Of a stretch of 5,487 nt of DNA, positions 1 through 5,487 are shown piece after piece. A program made the position numbers and the translations under genes. Within the stretch, counting starts at the first letter, position 1. The number at the start of each line of letters is the position of its first letter. Under the pieces are notes generated by a model. The model was not told the origin of the DNA and ran no database searches. It worked only from the letters and a program-made list of their open reading frames with translations. Source of the stretch: Alistipes sp. (GTDB taxonomy: Bacteria > Bacteroidota > Bacteroidia > Bacteroidales > Rikenellaceae); the NCBI GenBank assembly GCA_017391185.1, contig JAFOZN010000095.1:1-5487 (forward strand), written 5' to 3'.

Positions 1-1
1 C

Positions 2-799
2 AAGCTGCTTCTTACCGAGGGTGGCCGAGAGGTTGTGGTAAATCGTGGTGGTGAGCAGGTTAGCATCAATATCTCGTTTGATGATTTGCTCCAGATGCGC
101 CGTAATCGTGAATATGAGACATTGTATGAGCTTCGTTTCCCATTCATCATAGATAGCGTTGCTTCAGAGTCAGCTTTGGCTGCAGGTCTCAAGTCGGGCG
201 ATGAGATCGTAGCCTTCAATGGCGTTGAGGGGGTGGATGCGGTACAGATCGTGACAGAACTTTTGCCACAGATCAAGGGCGATACAGTAGCCTTAAAGGT
301 CAATCGTGCTGGCTCAGAGGTAGAGCTTCGAGTACCAGTAAACGCAGAGGGTAAGATGGGCGTTGTCTTCCGTGGCGATTTGATCAAGCCTCATACTCGC
401 GAGTATGGCTTCTTCGAGGCTATTCCTGCGGGAGTGAAGATGGCAGGTCAGACCATTGCTAATTATTGGGAGCAGTTGAAGTTGATCTTTACTCCTAAGA
501 CCAAGATGTATGAGGAGTTAGGTGGCTTTATCGCTATTGGTAATATCTTCCCATCGGAGTTTGATTGGTTGCATTTCTGGACTATGACAGCATTTCTTTC
601 GATCATGTTGGCTGTGCTTAATGTGATGCCAATCCCAGGGTTGGATGGAGGTCATGCTCTGTTTACTTTGTGGGAGATGATTACAGGTCGTAAGCCAAGC
701 GAGAAGTTCTTGGAAATCATGCAGTATATCGGTTTGATGATTTTGTTGGCATTGTTGGTATATGCCAACGGTAACGATATATATAGACTCTTTAAATAG
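2..799 (+). CDS. rseP: RseP-type site-2 intramembrane zinc metalloprotease (C-terminal part)
   Basis: This is the C-terminal part of an M50-family site-2 protease, an inner-membrane enzyme that cuts transmembrane segments of anti-sigma factors and leftover signal peptides. The frame is open from base 2 with no stop, so the gene runs off the left edge; a GTG at 35 is an internal codon, not a start. The 265 visible residues begin at the end of a first PDZ domain. A second PDZ domain follows at about bases 137-340, with an AGLKSGDEIVAFNG core. Next come the membrane segments and the NVMPIPGLDGGH motif at 620-655, whose Asp (codon 644-646) is a zinc ligand in this family. A last hydrophobic helix (MILLALLVYA) precedes the stop. 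The HExxH motif would lie outside the window. radA starts 23 nt downstream on the same strand, so co-transcription is likely. Confidence 0.95.
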   Translation, partial: KLLLTEGGREVVVNRGGEQVSINISFDDLLQMRRNREYETLYELRFPFIIDSVASESALAAGLKSGDEIVAFNGVEGVDAVQIVTELLPQIKGDTVALKVNRAGSEVELRVPVNAEGKMGVVFRGDLIKPHTREYGFFEAIPAGVKMAGQTIANYWEQLKLIFTPKTKMYEELGGFIAIGNIFPSEFDWLHFWTMTAFLSIMLAVLNVMPIPGLDGGHALFTLWEMITGRKPSEKFLEIMQYIGLMILLALLVYANGNDIYRLFK

Positions 800-822
800 T
801 ATTAAATTATTACTCTGGCAAA

Positions 823-2187
823 GTGGCAAAGGTTAAGAAGGCATATTTCTGCAAGAATTGCGGATTTGAGGCTCCCAAATGGTTGGGGCGTTGTCCTGCG
901 TGTGGTGAGTGGAATACATTTTCCGAGGAGGTTATATCCACATCATCCTCTCCCTCTAAATCTTTGTCTGCAACCATAACACAAGCTCCTCCACAGCGCG
1001 TGAGTGAGATAGAGCGTACCCAAGTGAGTCGTTTGGATCTGCAAAACGTTGAGGTAAATCGAGTTCTTGGAGGTGGGTTGGTGCCAGGGTCATTGGTGTT
1101 GTTGGGTGGCGAGCCTGGTATCGGAAAATCTACTTTGAGTCTGCAACTTGCTCTGACTCCGCATGGCCTGAAAACCCTCTATGTCTCAGGAGAGGAGTCT
1201 CCCGAACAGATTCAGATGCGTGCTGAGCGTTTGGGAGTGGGTAACGAGGAGTGTTACATCTACTCAGAGACTCTGCTTGAGAATATCATCAAGCAGATGG
1301 AGGAGTTTCAACCCGATATAGTTGTCATAGACTCTATTCAGACTATATATACCGATATTCTGGACTCCTCGGCAGGTAGTGTCTCTCAGATTAGAGAGTG
1401 TGCAGCTACTCTGCTCAAGTATGCCAAGACTCACTCTACTTCGATATTTATCATCGGACATATTACCAAAGATGGTACTATCGCAGGTCCTAAGGTGTTG
1501 GAGCATATCGTAGATGTGGTTTTGCAGTTTGAGGGAGATGGTAATAATGTATATCGTATCCTCAGAGGTATCAAGAATCGCTTTGGTGCGACATTTGAAA
1601 TTGGCGTTTTCGAGATGTTGGATAGCGGTCTTCGCTCGGTAGAAAATCCTTCGGAGATACTTCTTTCGCATTATGAAGAACCACTGAGTGGTATCGCCGT
1701 AGGAGCTTCGGTCGATGGCCTAAGACCTTATCTTATCGAAGTGCAGGCTTTGGTGAGTAATGCTGCCTATGGTACTCCCCAGCGCAATACTACGGGATAT
1801 GACCCTCGCCGTATGGGAATGTTGTTGGCCGTATTGGAGAAGAGGGTTGGTATGAAGATGTTCCAGAAGGATGTCTTTTTGAATTTTGCGGGTGGATTCA
1901 GAGTCTCTGATCCAGGTTTGGATTTGGCTATTGTAGCCTCTGTCGTCTCTTCGTATTACGATCGTGCAGTGATGGATGGCGTGTGCTGTGCTGGAGAGGT
2001 TGGCCTTTCGGGAGAGGTGCGCCCTGCGCCACGTACCGAGCAACGCATCAGCGAGGCGGCGCGATTAGGTTTTAGGCGTATCATTGTGTCGGGATTTTTG
2101 CGTAAGACAATCAAAGTCCCCAAGGGTATCGAAGTCGTATATATCAACAATATAGGCGAATTGCCACCAGCACTCTTTACCGAGTAA
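823..2187 (+). CDS. radA: DNA repair protein RadA
   Basis: RadA (Sms) is a cytoplasmic RecA-like ATPase that helps process recombination intermediates and branch migration during DNA repair. The 454-residue length is normal for the family. Visible parts in order are: a four-cysteine zinc finger (C10, C13, C24, C27); Walker A GGEPGIGKST at 95-104; VSGEES at 121-126; Walker B-like PDIVVID at 164-170; the RadA signature KNRFG at 251-255; and a C-terminal Lon-protease-like domain from about 285, including GEVGLSGEVR at 391-400. In the Lon-like part the stretch DPGLDLA (363-369) stands where Lon has its catalytic Ser, so it is a structural rather than proteolytic domain, as usual in RadA. The start is GTG at 823: it gives the expected short lead into the zinc finger, and no start codon is seen in frame in the short gap after rseP. 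The gene probably shares the rseP transcript and ends at the terminator near 2213. Confidence 0.97.
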   Translation: MAKVKKAYFCKNCGFEAPKWLGRCPACGEWNTFSEEVISTSSSPSKSLSATITQAPPQRVSEIERTQVSRLDLQNVEVNRVLGGGLVPGSLVLLGGEPGIGKSTLSLQLALTPHGLKTLYVSGEESPEQIQMRAERLGVGNEECYIYSETLLENIIKQMEEFQPDIVVIDSIQTIYTDILDSSAGSVSQIRECAATLLKYAKTHSTSIFIIGHITKDGTIAGPKVLEHIVDVVLQFEGDGNNVYRILRGIKNRFGATFEIGVFEMLDSGLRSVENPSEILLSHYEEPLSGIAVGASVDGLRPYLIEVQALVSNAAYGTPQRNTTGYDPRRMGMLLAVLEKRVGMKMFQKDVFLNFAGGFRVSDPGLDLAIVASVVSSYYDRAVMDGVCCAGEVGLSGEVRPAPRTEQRISEAARLGFRRIIVSGFLRKTIKVPKGIEVVYINNIGELPPALFTE

Positions 2188-2212
2188 GGCGAGTGGTATA
2201 GATTTTGAGTAT

Positions 2213-2252
2213 AATCCTCTTCAAACACTTTGGGTGATGAAGAGGATTTTTT
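2213..2252 (+). terminator. Intrinsic terminator after radA
   Basis: A perfect 11-bp stem pairs AATCCTCTTCA (2213-2223) with TGAAGAGGATT (2238-2248). Within the 14-nt loop, CAC (2226-2228) and GTG (2234-2236) can pair further. A run of six T (2247-2252) follows directly. It begins 25 nt after the radA stop and faces the right way to end the rseP-radA transcript, separating it from the thioredoxin gene. Confidence 0.88.
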
Positions 2253-2345
2253 CATTTTGAGGAGGTTAATAGGCACTCATCTCTGCATGGTGTTGGCTGA
2301 AAGATTAGTCGAGGTGATGTGTGCCGATGTTGAGGGATAATGCCA

Positions 2346-2353
2346 TATGTTTG
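2346..2353 (+). promoter_or_regulatory. Possible -7 element for the thioredoxin gene
   Basis: TATGTTTG matches the Bacteroidetes -7 consensus TAnnTTTG exactly. It lies after the radA terminator and about 100 nt before the thioredoxin ATG, where a promoter is required. There is no TTG/TTTG at the expected 19-bp spacing upstream; the nearest TTG (2330-2332) is only 13 bp away. The call therefore rests on one box and position alone. The rest of the 2188-2453 intergenic region shows no convincing gene. Confidence 0.35.
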
Positions 2354-2453
2354 AGTCGTTTCGGGGCTTTCTCATAATGAATAAATCTCTTTTCGTAAAT
2401 GTCGGCCCATCGCATGAGATTACTCAAGCAAACTATTTAAACTATACGATATT

Positions 2454-2780
2454 ATGAATTTGACAGATTTCGAGAATGTGATCTCTGCAGATCGTTCTCT
2501 TTTGGTTGATTTTTATGCTACTTGGTGTGGTCCGTGTCGAGCTATTAGATCTGTGTTGGATGCCTTTGTGGAGCGAATGGGTGGTGAAGTAGAACTTCTG
2601 CCTATTGATGTGGATCATTATGAGAACCAACAATTGGTAGATCACTATCGCATAATGTCAGTCCCAACACTGATTCTGTTTCGCGAAGGACGTATCCTAT
2701 GGCGTAATAGTGGCGTGATTACACTCGAAAATCTGCTCGATGTAATTAGGCAGTTGGAGCGTACCGAGGCATATTATTAG
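2454..2780 (+). CDS. Thioredoxin family protein
   Basis: This is a small cytoplasmic thioredoxin-fold protein of 108 residues, the usual length for a stand-alone thioredoxin, with no signal peptide. It should act as a dithiol/disulfide oxidoreductase. The active site WCGPC is at 24-28, the buried Asp matching E. coli Asp26 is D19, and the cis-proline loop SVPT is at 69-72. By my hand alignment two commonly conserved residues are changed: the proline five residues after the second cysteine (E. coli Pro40) is S33, and the position of E. coli Lys57 is L48. It is therefore a divergent thioredoxin rather than a clear TrxA orthologue. The ATG at 2454 follows an A/T-rich leader without a Shine-Dalgarno sequence, typical for Bacteroidetes. 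It appears monocistronic, cut off from radA by a terminator and convergent with the next gene. A T7 run (2794-2800) follows the stop but has no convincing hairpin. Confidence 0.92.
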   Translation: MNLTDFENVISADRSLLVDFYATWCGPCRAIRSVLDAFVERMGGEVELLPIDVDHYENQQLVDHYRIMSVPTLILFREGRILWRNSGVITLENLLDVIRQLERTEAYY

Positions 2781-2815
2781 GTGTAGTACAATCTTTTTTT
2801 GAGTTCCCTGCCCGA

Positions 2816-3457
2816 TTAGTATTCCATTCGCCACTCCATCTCCTCTTTGATATAGAGCTCAGCGGGTGATTCTCCCATCTGGGATATGAGCTCCTTGACG
2901 CTATCTTTCATCTCGGAGTGAGAGTATGCTTTGTCGAGAAATGTGACAATACCTTGCATTATAGGGCGTGACGAGGGGTAGTTTGATATAATATGAGGTA
3001 TTGATTCTAAGCAACTTTTCTGGCTCGCTAATTCGCTCTTTGCCGCTGATAAAAGTGCGGCATATACCTTAAACTCGCTTTGGCAGAGAGCCCAATTGTG
3101 GAAAATCTCTTCGAGTTGAGTGTGGTGGCGCATGATGGCAAATGCAAACTCTTCGGCTAACTCTGAATTTACGATACCTTCACCCCAATGCTCCATCTCC
3201 TCTATCGTTATCTCCTCAGGTTTGGCGATGTGCATGGCGGCAAGTTGTAGTTCTCGTACCTGCTGTTGGAATAGGTACTGCGCCAAAGAGTTATCCTGGC
3301 CTATCTCTTGTGCAATAGTGCGTATGGTGGGTAGGCTGACTCCATAATTAAGCCCATAAGCCTTACCGTAGCAAAACATTGTATCTGCCACTGCTCCATT
3401 CATCTCTTTGCGCATCCTGCTCAGCAGGGCGACCATCTGTGAGGTATTATTTGCCAT
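2816..3457 (-). CDS. DNA alkylation repair (AlkD-like) HEAT-repeat protein
   Basis: This 213-residue protein resembles the DNA alkylation repair family (AlkD-like, all-helical HEAT repeats), whose active members excise N3- and N7-alkylpurines. The best match is the N-terminal half: YGLNYGVSLPTIRTIAQEIG (34-53), then VRELQLAAMHIA (67-78) and the IEEMEHW segment ending at W91, which follow the family pattern of YGV-(x)-LR-IAK-IG, EAR-LA-MIA and M--W. The length is close to AlkD. The region that normally carries the catalytic Trp and Asp (NSWDxxD-like) reads NSELAEEF at 97-104, and the usual Arg after EF (AlkD Arg148 region) appears as KVY at 130-132. Glycosylase activity is therefore doubtful; it may be a DNA-binding or otherwise repurposed paralogue. 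The ATG at 3457 has a weak AGGA five bases upstream. A terminator sits just before the gene, and I found no matching promoter in the intergenic gap. Confidence 0.82.
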   Translation of the reverse strand: MANNTSQMVALLSRMRKEMNGAVADTMFCYGKAYGLNYGVSLPTIRTIAQEIGQDNSLAQYLFQQQVRELQLAAMHIAKPEEITIEEMEHWGEGIVNSELAEEFAFAIMRHHTQLEEIFHNWALCQSEFKVYAALLSAAKSELASQKSCLESIPHIISNYPSSRPIMQGIVTFLDKAYSHSEMKDSVKELISQMGESPAELYIKEEMEWRMEY

Positions 3458-3466
3458 TGCTATCCT

Positions 3467-3499
3467 AAAAAATAGGGTTGCCTACTACTAAGGCAACCC
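3467..3499 (-). terminator. Intrinsic terminator after the DUF4831 gene
   Basis: A perfect 9-bp stem, GGGTTGCCT (3475-3483) with AGGCAACCC (3491-3499), has a 7-nt loop. Read on the minus strand it is followed by TA and six T (plus-strand A run 3467-3472). It starts 23 nt after the stop of the DUF4831 gene and should end that transcript. The T-run finishes only 9 nt before the ATG of the AlkD-like gene and directly abuts its AGGA, so it could also act as a partial terminator limiting read-through into that gene. Confidence 0.85.
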
Positions 3500-3522
3500 C
3501 TTATTTGTATTTTACTCTTAAT

Positions 3523-4440
3523 TTACTTCTTTACTGCGCCCGAATTTGCGATATTTACGGTGCGACCTAACTCAAATACAGGTAATGAGACAATGCACTG
3601 TTGTTTATCACCTACCATTACTGCGCAGTCTGTCTGAGCTGCTAAACGTACCTGAAGAGTTGTCTTATCGCGAGGATCAGCCTCTGGGATATTGCTCAAT
3701 TTAGGGGATTTAGCATTGGCAAGTGTGAGCTTAACTACATCACCCTCAGAAGCTGAGGTGTGCATCACACCCTTTGAAGATGAGAACTTCGCAATGGGAT
3801 ACTCCATTACGCCCTCCTCAATTGGGCAAAGTATGCGGTGAGTCGATGTAGTGATAACTTTCTTGCCGAAGAAAAGCTCCATGAGTGCTTGCTCACGTGC
3901 ATCCAACGCCTCCAAAGCATCCTTTAGACCTGCACCAAAGACATTCTCGCCAGCCTCGCCTGTGATTAGATCGTTACGGCTTTTGCGGATACTGAATATA
4001 GCTTGCGCAGCCTGAGCAGCAGCCTCATCTGGAGAGATAGTCGAAGCACTCATCAAATCTGGTGAAATTTTAGCAAATTCATCCTCACTACCCAAATATG
4101 ATGCAACCAAAGTCTGATTCTCTTGCGACTGAGCCTCAGCCTTCAAGGCATTGCCACAAGCGACAGAGAGCTTTACATCTTTTACCGAAAAGATAGTCTT
4201 TTCTACCAACGATGGGCGTACGCCCAAAAGTTTCATCGCATAACGAGCATAAGGGCCTACGATGGTCTGCTCTTTCTCCAAAGTATAATCTACTGCGATG
4301 ACAGTATGAGGATCTGAGATAGCAATCTCTCCATTTGCATTGGTATATGGACCTACTACGGCTTTCCAAATGTCACTTTGTGCTGATGCGCTCGATATCG
4401 CCAATAGCGAGAGAGCCAAAATTGTAAAAATACGTTTCAT
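3523..4440 (-). CDS. DUF4831 family secreted protein
   Basis: This is a 305-residue exported protein of unknown function. A clear signal peptide covers residues 1-20: MKR, a hydrophobic core, and a likely SPase I cut after ASA before Gln21. There is no lipobox cysteine, so it is probably periplasmic. I assign DUF4831, a Bacteroidetes family, from two patterns. One is a TLEKEQTIVGPYARYAMKLL-like segment (53-72) followed by FSVKDVKLSV (84-93). The other is a central RNDLITGEAGENVFGAGL (155-172) and EALDAREQALMELFFGKKV (177-195) block. The end, CIVSLPVFELGRTVNI (282-297), also fits. There are no enzyme motifs I recognise. The ATG at 4440 is fixed by the signal peptide. It has its own promoter just upstream, an A/T-rich leader without a Shine-Dalgarno sequence, and a terminator 23 nt past its stop, so it looks like an independent unit. 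Confidence 0.85.
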   Translation of the reverse strand: MKRIFTILALSLLAISSASAQSDIWKAVVGPYTNANGEIAISDPHTVIAVDYTLEKEQTIVGPYARYAMKLLGVRPSLVEKTIFSVKDVKLSVACGNALKAEAQSQENQTLVASYLGSEDEFAKISPDLMSASTISPDEAAAQAAQAIFSIRKSRNDLITGEAGENVFGAGLKDALEALDAREQALMELFFGKKVITTSTHRILCPIEEGVMEYPIAKFSSSKGVMHTSASEGDVVKLTLANAKSPKLSNIPEADPRDKTTLQVRLAAQTDCAVMVGDKQQCIVSLPVFELGRTVNIANSGAVKK

Positions 4441-4469
4441 AATAGTAATTTTTAATCACTTATCTCTTA

Positions 4470-4500
4470 CAAATATACTCTACTTTCTTTAAAAATCAAA
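4470..4500 (-). promoter_or_regulatory. Bacteroidetes housekeeping promoter of the DUF4831 gene
   Basis: On the minus strand, TTTG (4497-4500) is followed after exactly 19 bp by TATATTTG (4470-4477). This matches both boxes of the Bacteroidetes primary sigma factor consensus, TTTG and TAnnTTTG, at the expected spacing. Transcription would start about 4-6 nt beyond the -7 box, giving an untranslated leader of roughly 25 nt before the ATG at 4440. The -33 box overlaps the last bases of trmN6 (stop 4496-4498). Confidence 0.8.
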
Positions 4501-5212
4501 AATTTAGATAAAAATCAGCCGTCAAAGCCTTGTATTCTTGGCTATAAACGTGTCGTCCTCCCTCTTCGATAACGATTTTCTCGCGCGTGGCAAGATCTTG
4601 CGGAGGCTCTTTGTGTAGCTCCAACATGATGCGTCTTGCACTACTCTCTGGTGTTGACCACACCTCGCAACGTCGCCACGGAAATAACCTCCCGCGTACG
4701 GCAGAGAGTAGTAGCTCGCTCTCGGCTGTGGGGAGAATCACGGCGAAGAGACCATCATCAGTAAGCAGCCTCAATACCCCTTCTGCCAAATCCTTAAACG
4801 ATAGCGAAGCCGTATGGCGAGCCGTTGTACGTTGCTTGTCGGGAGAGTGCATCGAGTCGGCAAAATATGGCGGATTGGAGATTATGACATCAAATTTTAC
4901 TTCAGACTGGAACTCTTGCAACGGGCTATTGATCACCTCGATACGTTCTGCCCAAGGCGATGAGGTTGCGTTTTGACGTGCTTGCAATACGCAATCATCA
5001 TCTATATCTATTGCCATAATCTTCGCTGAGGGGTGACGCTGTGCCGCCATAATAGCTATCAGACCACTTCCTGTGCCAATGTCGAGGATTCGGTGCGTCT
5101 CTGGAGGTAGTGTAGCCCATGCTCCGAGTAGGGTGCCGTCTGTGCCGACTTTCATAGCACAACGACTATGGTCAATATGGAATTGTTTGAATGTAAAACC
5201 TCCTCCGCGCAT
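4496..5212 (-). CDS. trmN6: tRNA1(Val) (adenine(37)-N6)-methyltransferase
   Basis: This is a cytoplasmic SAM-dependent methyltransferase of the YfiC/TrmN6 family, which makes m6A at position 37, next to the anticodon, of tRNA1(Val). The 238 residues are normal for the family. The N-terminal signature FTFKQFHIDHSRCAMKVGTD (6-25), continuing into GTLLGAW (26-32), is diagnostic. The SAM-binding motif I DIGTGSG is at 44-50, an acidic motif II region IDID lies near 68-71, and the catalytic NPPY of N6-adenine methyltransferases is at 113-116. The C-terminus ends in the typical LTADFYLNF. The ATG at 5212 leads directly into the conserved N-terminus. It lies 4 nt after the stop of the upstream gene, with a Shine-Dalgarno-like AAAGGAG 7 nt before it, so the two are probably co-transcribed and translationally coupled. 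Its stop overlaps the promoter of the next gene. Substrate specificity is inferred from family membership. Confidence 0.93.
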   Translation of the reverse strand: MRGGGFTFKQFHIDHSRCAMKVGTDGTLLGAWATLPPETHRILDIGTGSGLIAIMAAQRHPSAKIMAIDIDDDCVLQARQNATSSPWAERIEVINSPLQEFQSEVKFDVIISNPPYFADSMHSPDKQRTTARHTASLSFKDLAEGVLRLLTDDGLFAVILPTAESELLLSAVRGRLFPWRRCEVWSTPESSARRIMLELHKEPPQDLATREKIVIEEGGRHVYSQEYKALTADFYLNF

Positions 5213-5216
5213 CGTC

Positions 5217-5487
5217 TTACTCCTTTAGGAATCCATCTATACCTGCTCCAAAGAGAGCGAAATCGTAACGTACGGGATCCGCAGCATCAAACTCCTTGAG
5301 GGCTGATGTAATCTCTACTGTAGCTTTCCAATCACTTTGCTTGCGATGGAGCAAACCTAAAGCACGTCCCATATTGCCCGTATGTACATCCAACGGAAGA
5401 TAGAGTGCCGACATCGGTATCTTTTGCCACAAACCGAAATCCACCCCTCTATTATCACGTCTTACGAACCAGCGTATATACATATTC
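5217..5487 (-). CDS. TIGR02757 (DUF2400) family protein, C-terminal part
   Basis: Only the last 90 or so residues are present; the frame stays open to the right edge, and the Met at 5483 is internal (NMYIRWFVRRD corresponds to the family's NMFLRWMVRKD). Further family features are GVDFGLWQKIPMSALYLPLD, VHTGNMGRALGLL, and DPVRYDFALFGAG near the end. This matches TIGR02757/DUF2400, a conserved but uncharacterised bacterial family of about 250 residues. The PLDVHTGNMGRALGL stretch resembles the VDTHVxRVxxRLGL segment of helix-hairpin-helix DNA glycosylases, which hints at a distant relation to DNA repair enzymes; this is inference only. It lies 4 nt upstream of trmN6 on the same strand. Confidence 0.88.
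   Translation of the reverse strand, partial: NMYIRWFVRRDNRGVDFGLWQKIPMSALYLPLDVHTGNMGRALGLLHRKQSDWKATVEITSALKEFDAADPVRYDFALFGAGIDGFLKE
5220..5226 (-). promoter_or_regulatory. trmN6: Shine-Dalgarno-like site for trmN6
   Basis: AAAGGAG on the minus strand lies 7 nt before the trmN6 ATG and supports that start. It is formed by the final Lys-Glu codons of the upstream TIGR02757 gene. Strong Shine-Dalgarno sequences are not the norm in Bacteroidetes, so it may reflect translational coupling, or simply the Lys-Glu coding sequence. Confidence 0.55.

Noticed and set aside
35..37. GTG at 35 as the start of a separate 254-residue gene
   Set aside because: The frame is open through the left edge and the residues before it continue the PDZ-domain sequence of RseP, so it is an internal codon.
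2196..2210. TATAGATTTTG after radA as a -7 promoter box
   Set aside because: The spacing inside the motif is one base too long for TAnnTTTG, and transcription from it would run straight into the terminator hairpin.
2287..2340. Tiny 17-codon reading frame starting ATG GTG TTG in the radA-thioredoxin gap, with GAGGAGGT upstream
   Set aside because: The GAGGAGGT is about 20 nt from the ATG, too far to serve as a ribosome site; the peptide matches nothing I know, and a frame this short arises by chance.
2781..2815. T7 run between the convergent thioredoxin and AlkD-like genes as a terminator
   Set aside because: No stable inverted repeat precedes the T-run; the only pairing is a few bases around GTAC copies. 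On the minus strand there is no T-run after the AlkD-like stop.
4587..4976. 129-codon plus-strand open frame opposite trmN6, and similar long antisense frames opposite radA and rseP
   Set aside because: They lie wholly opposite well-recognised genes, have no family resemblance, and have compositions expected of shadow frames.

Overview
The window looks like ordinary chromosomal housekeeping DNA from a member of the Bacteroidetes, most likely Bacteroidales. Three things point there: a secreted DUF4831-type protein, a family essentially confined to that phylum; a textbook Bacteroidetes promoter (TTTG, 19 bp, TAnnTTTG) in front of it; and mostly A/T-rich leaders without Shine-Dalgarno sequences. 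Base composition is moderate and even, and I see no mobile element, tRNA, rRNA, CRISPR array or sign of horizontal transfer.

Left half, plus strand: the 3' part of rseP (membrane site-2 zinc protease; the left edge cuts its N-terminus) is followed after 23 nt by a complete radA (DNA recombination/branch-migration ATPase). A strong hairpin plus T-run terminator closes this pair. A 266-nt intergenic stretch follows, holding the terminator and a possible -7 promoter element, and leads to a small, separately expressed thioredoxin-fold gene (WCGPC active site).

Right half, minus strand, reading from the right edge: the C-terminal part of a TIGR02757/DUF2400 protein, then trmN6 (tRNA1(Val) A37 N6-methyltransferase) 4 nt downstream with a Shine-Dalgarno-like sequence in the preceding gene's last codons. 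Next comes a DUF4831 secreted protein with its own promoter, whose -33 box overlaps the trmN6 stop codon, and then an intrinsic terminator. Last is an AlkD-like HEAT-repeat protein whose start lies 9 nt past the terminator's T-run. The AlkD-like gene and the thioredoxin gene converge, with 35 nt between their stops.

The genes do not form one pathway; they cover envelope proteolysis, DNA repair, redox, tRNA modification and an uncharacterised secreted protein. I found no evidence of a new multi-gene system. The points most worth a second look are the AlkD-like protein lacking the usual catalytic residues, the terminator placed directly before its start codon, and a thioredoxin lacking two commonly conserved residues.
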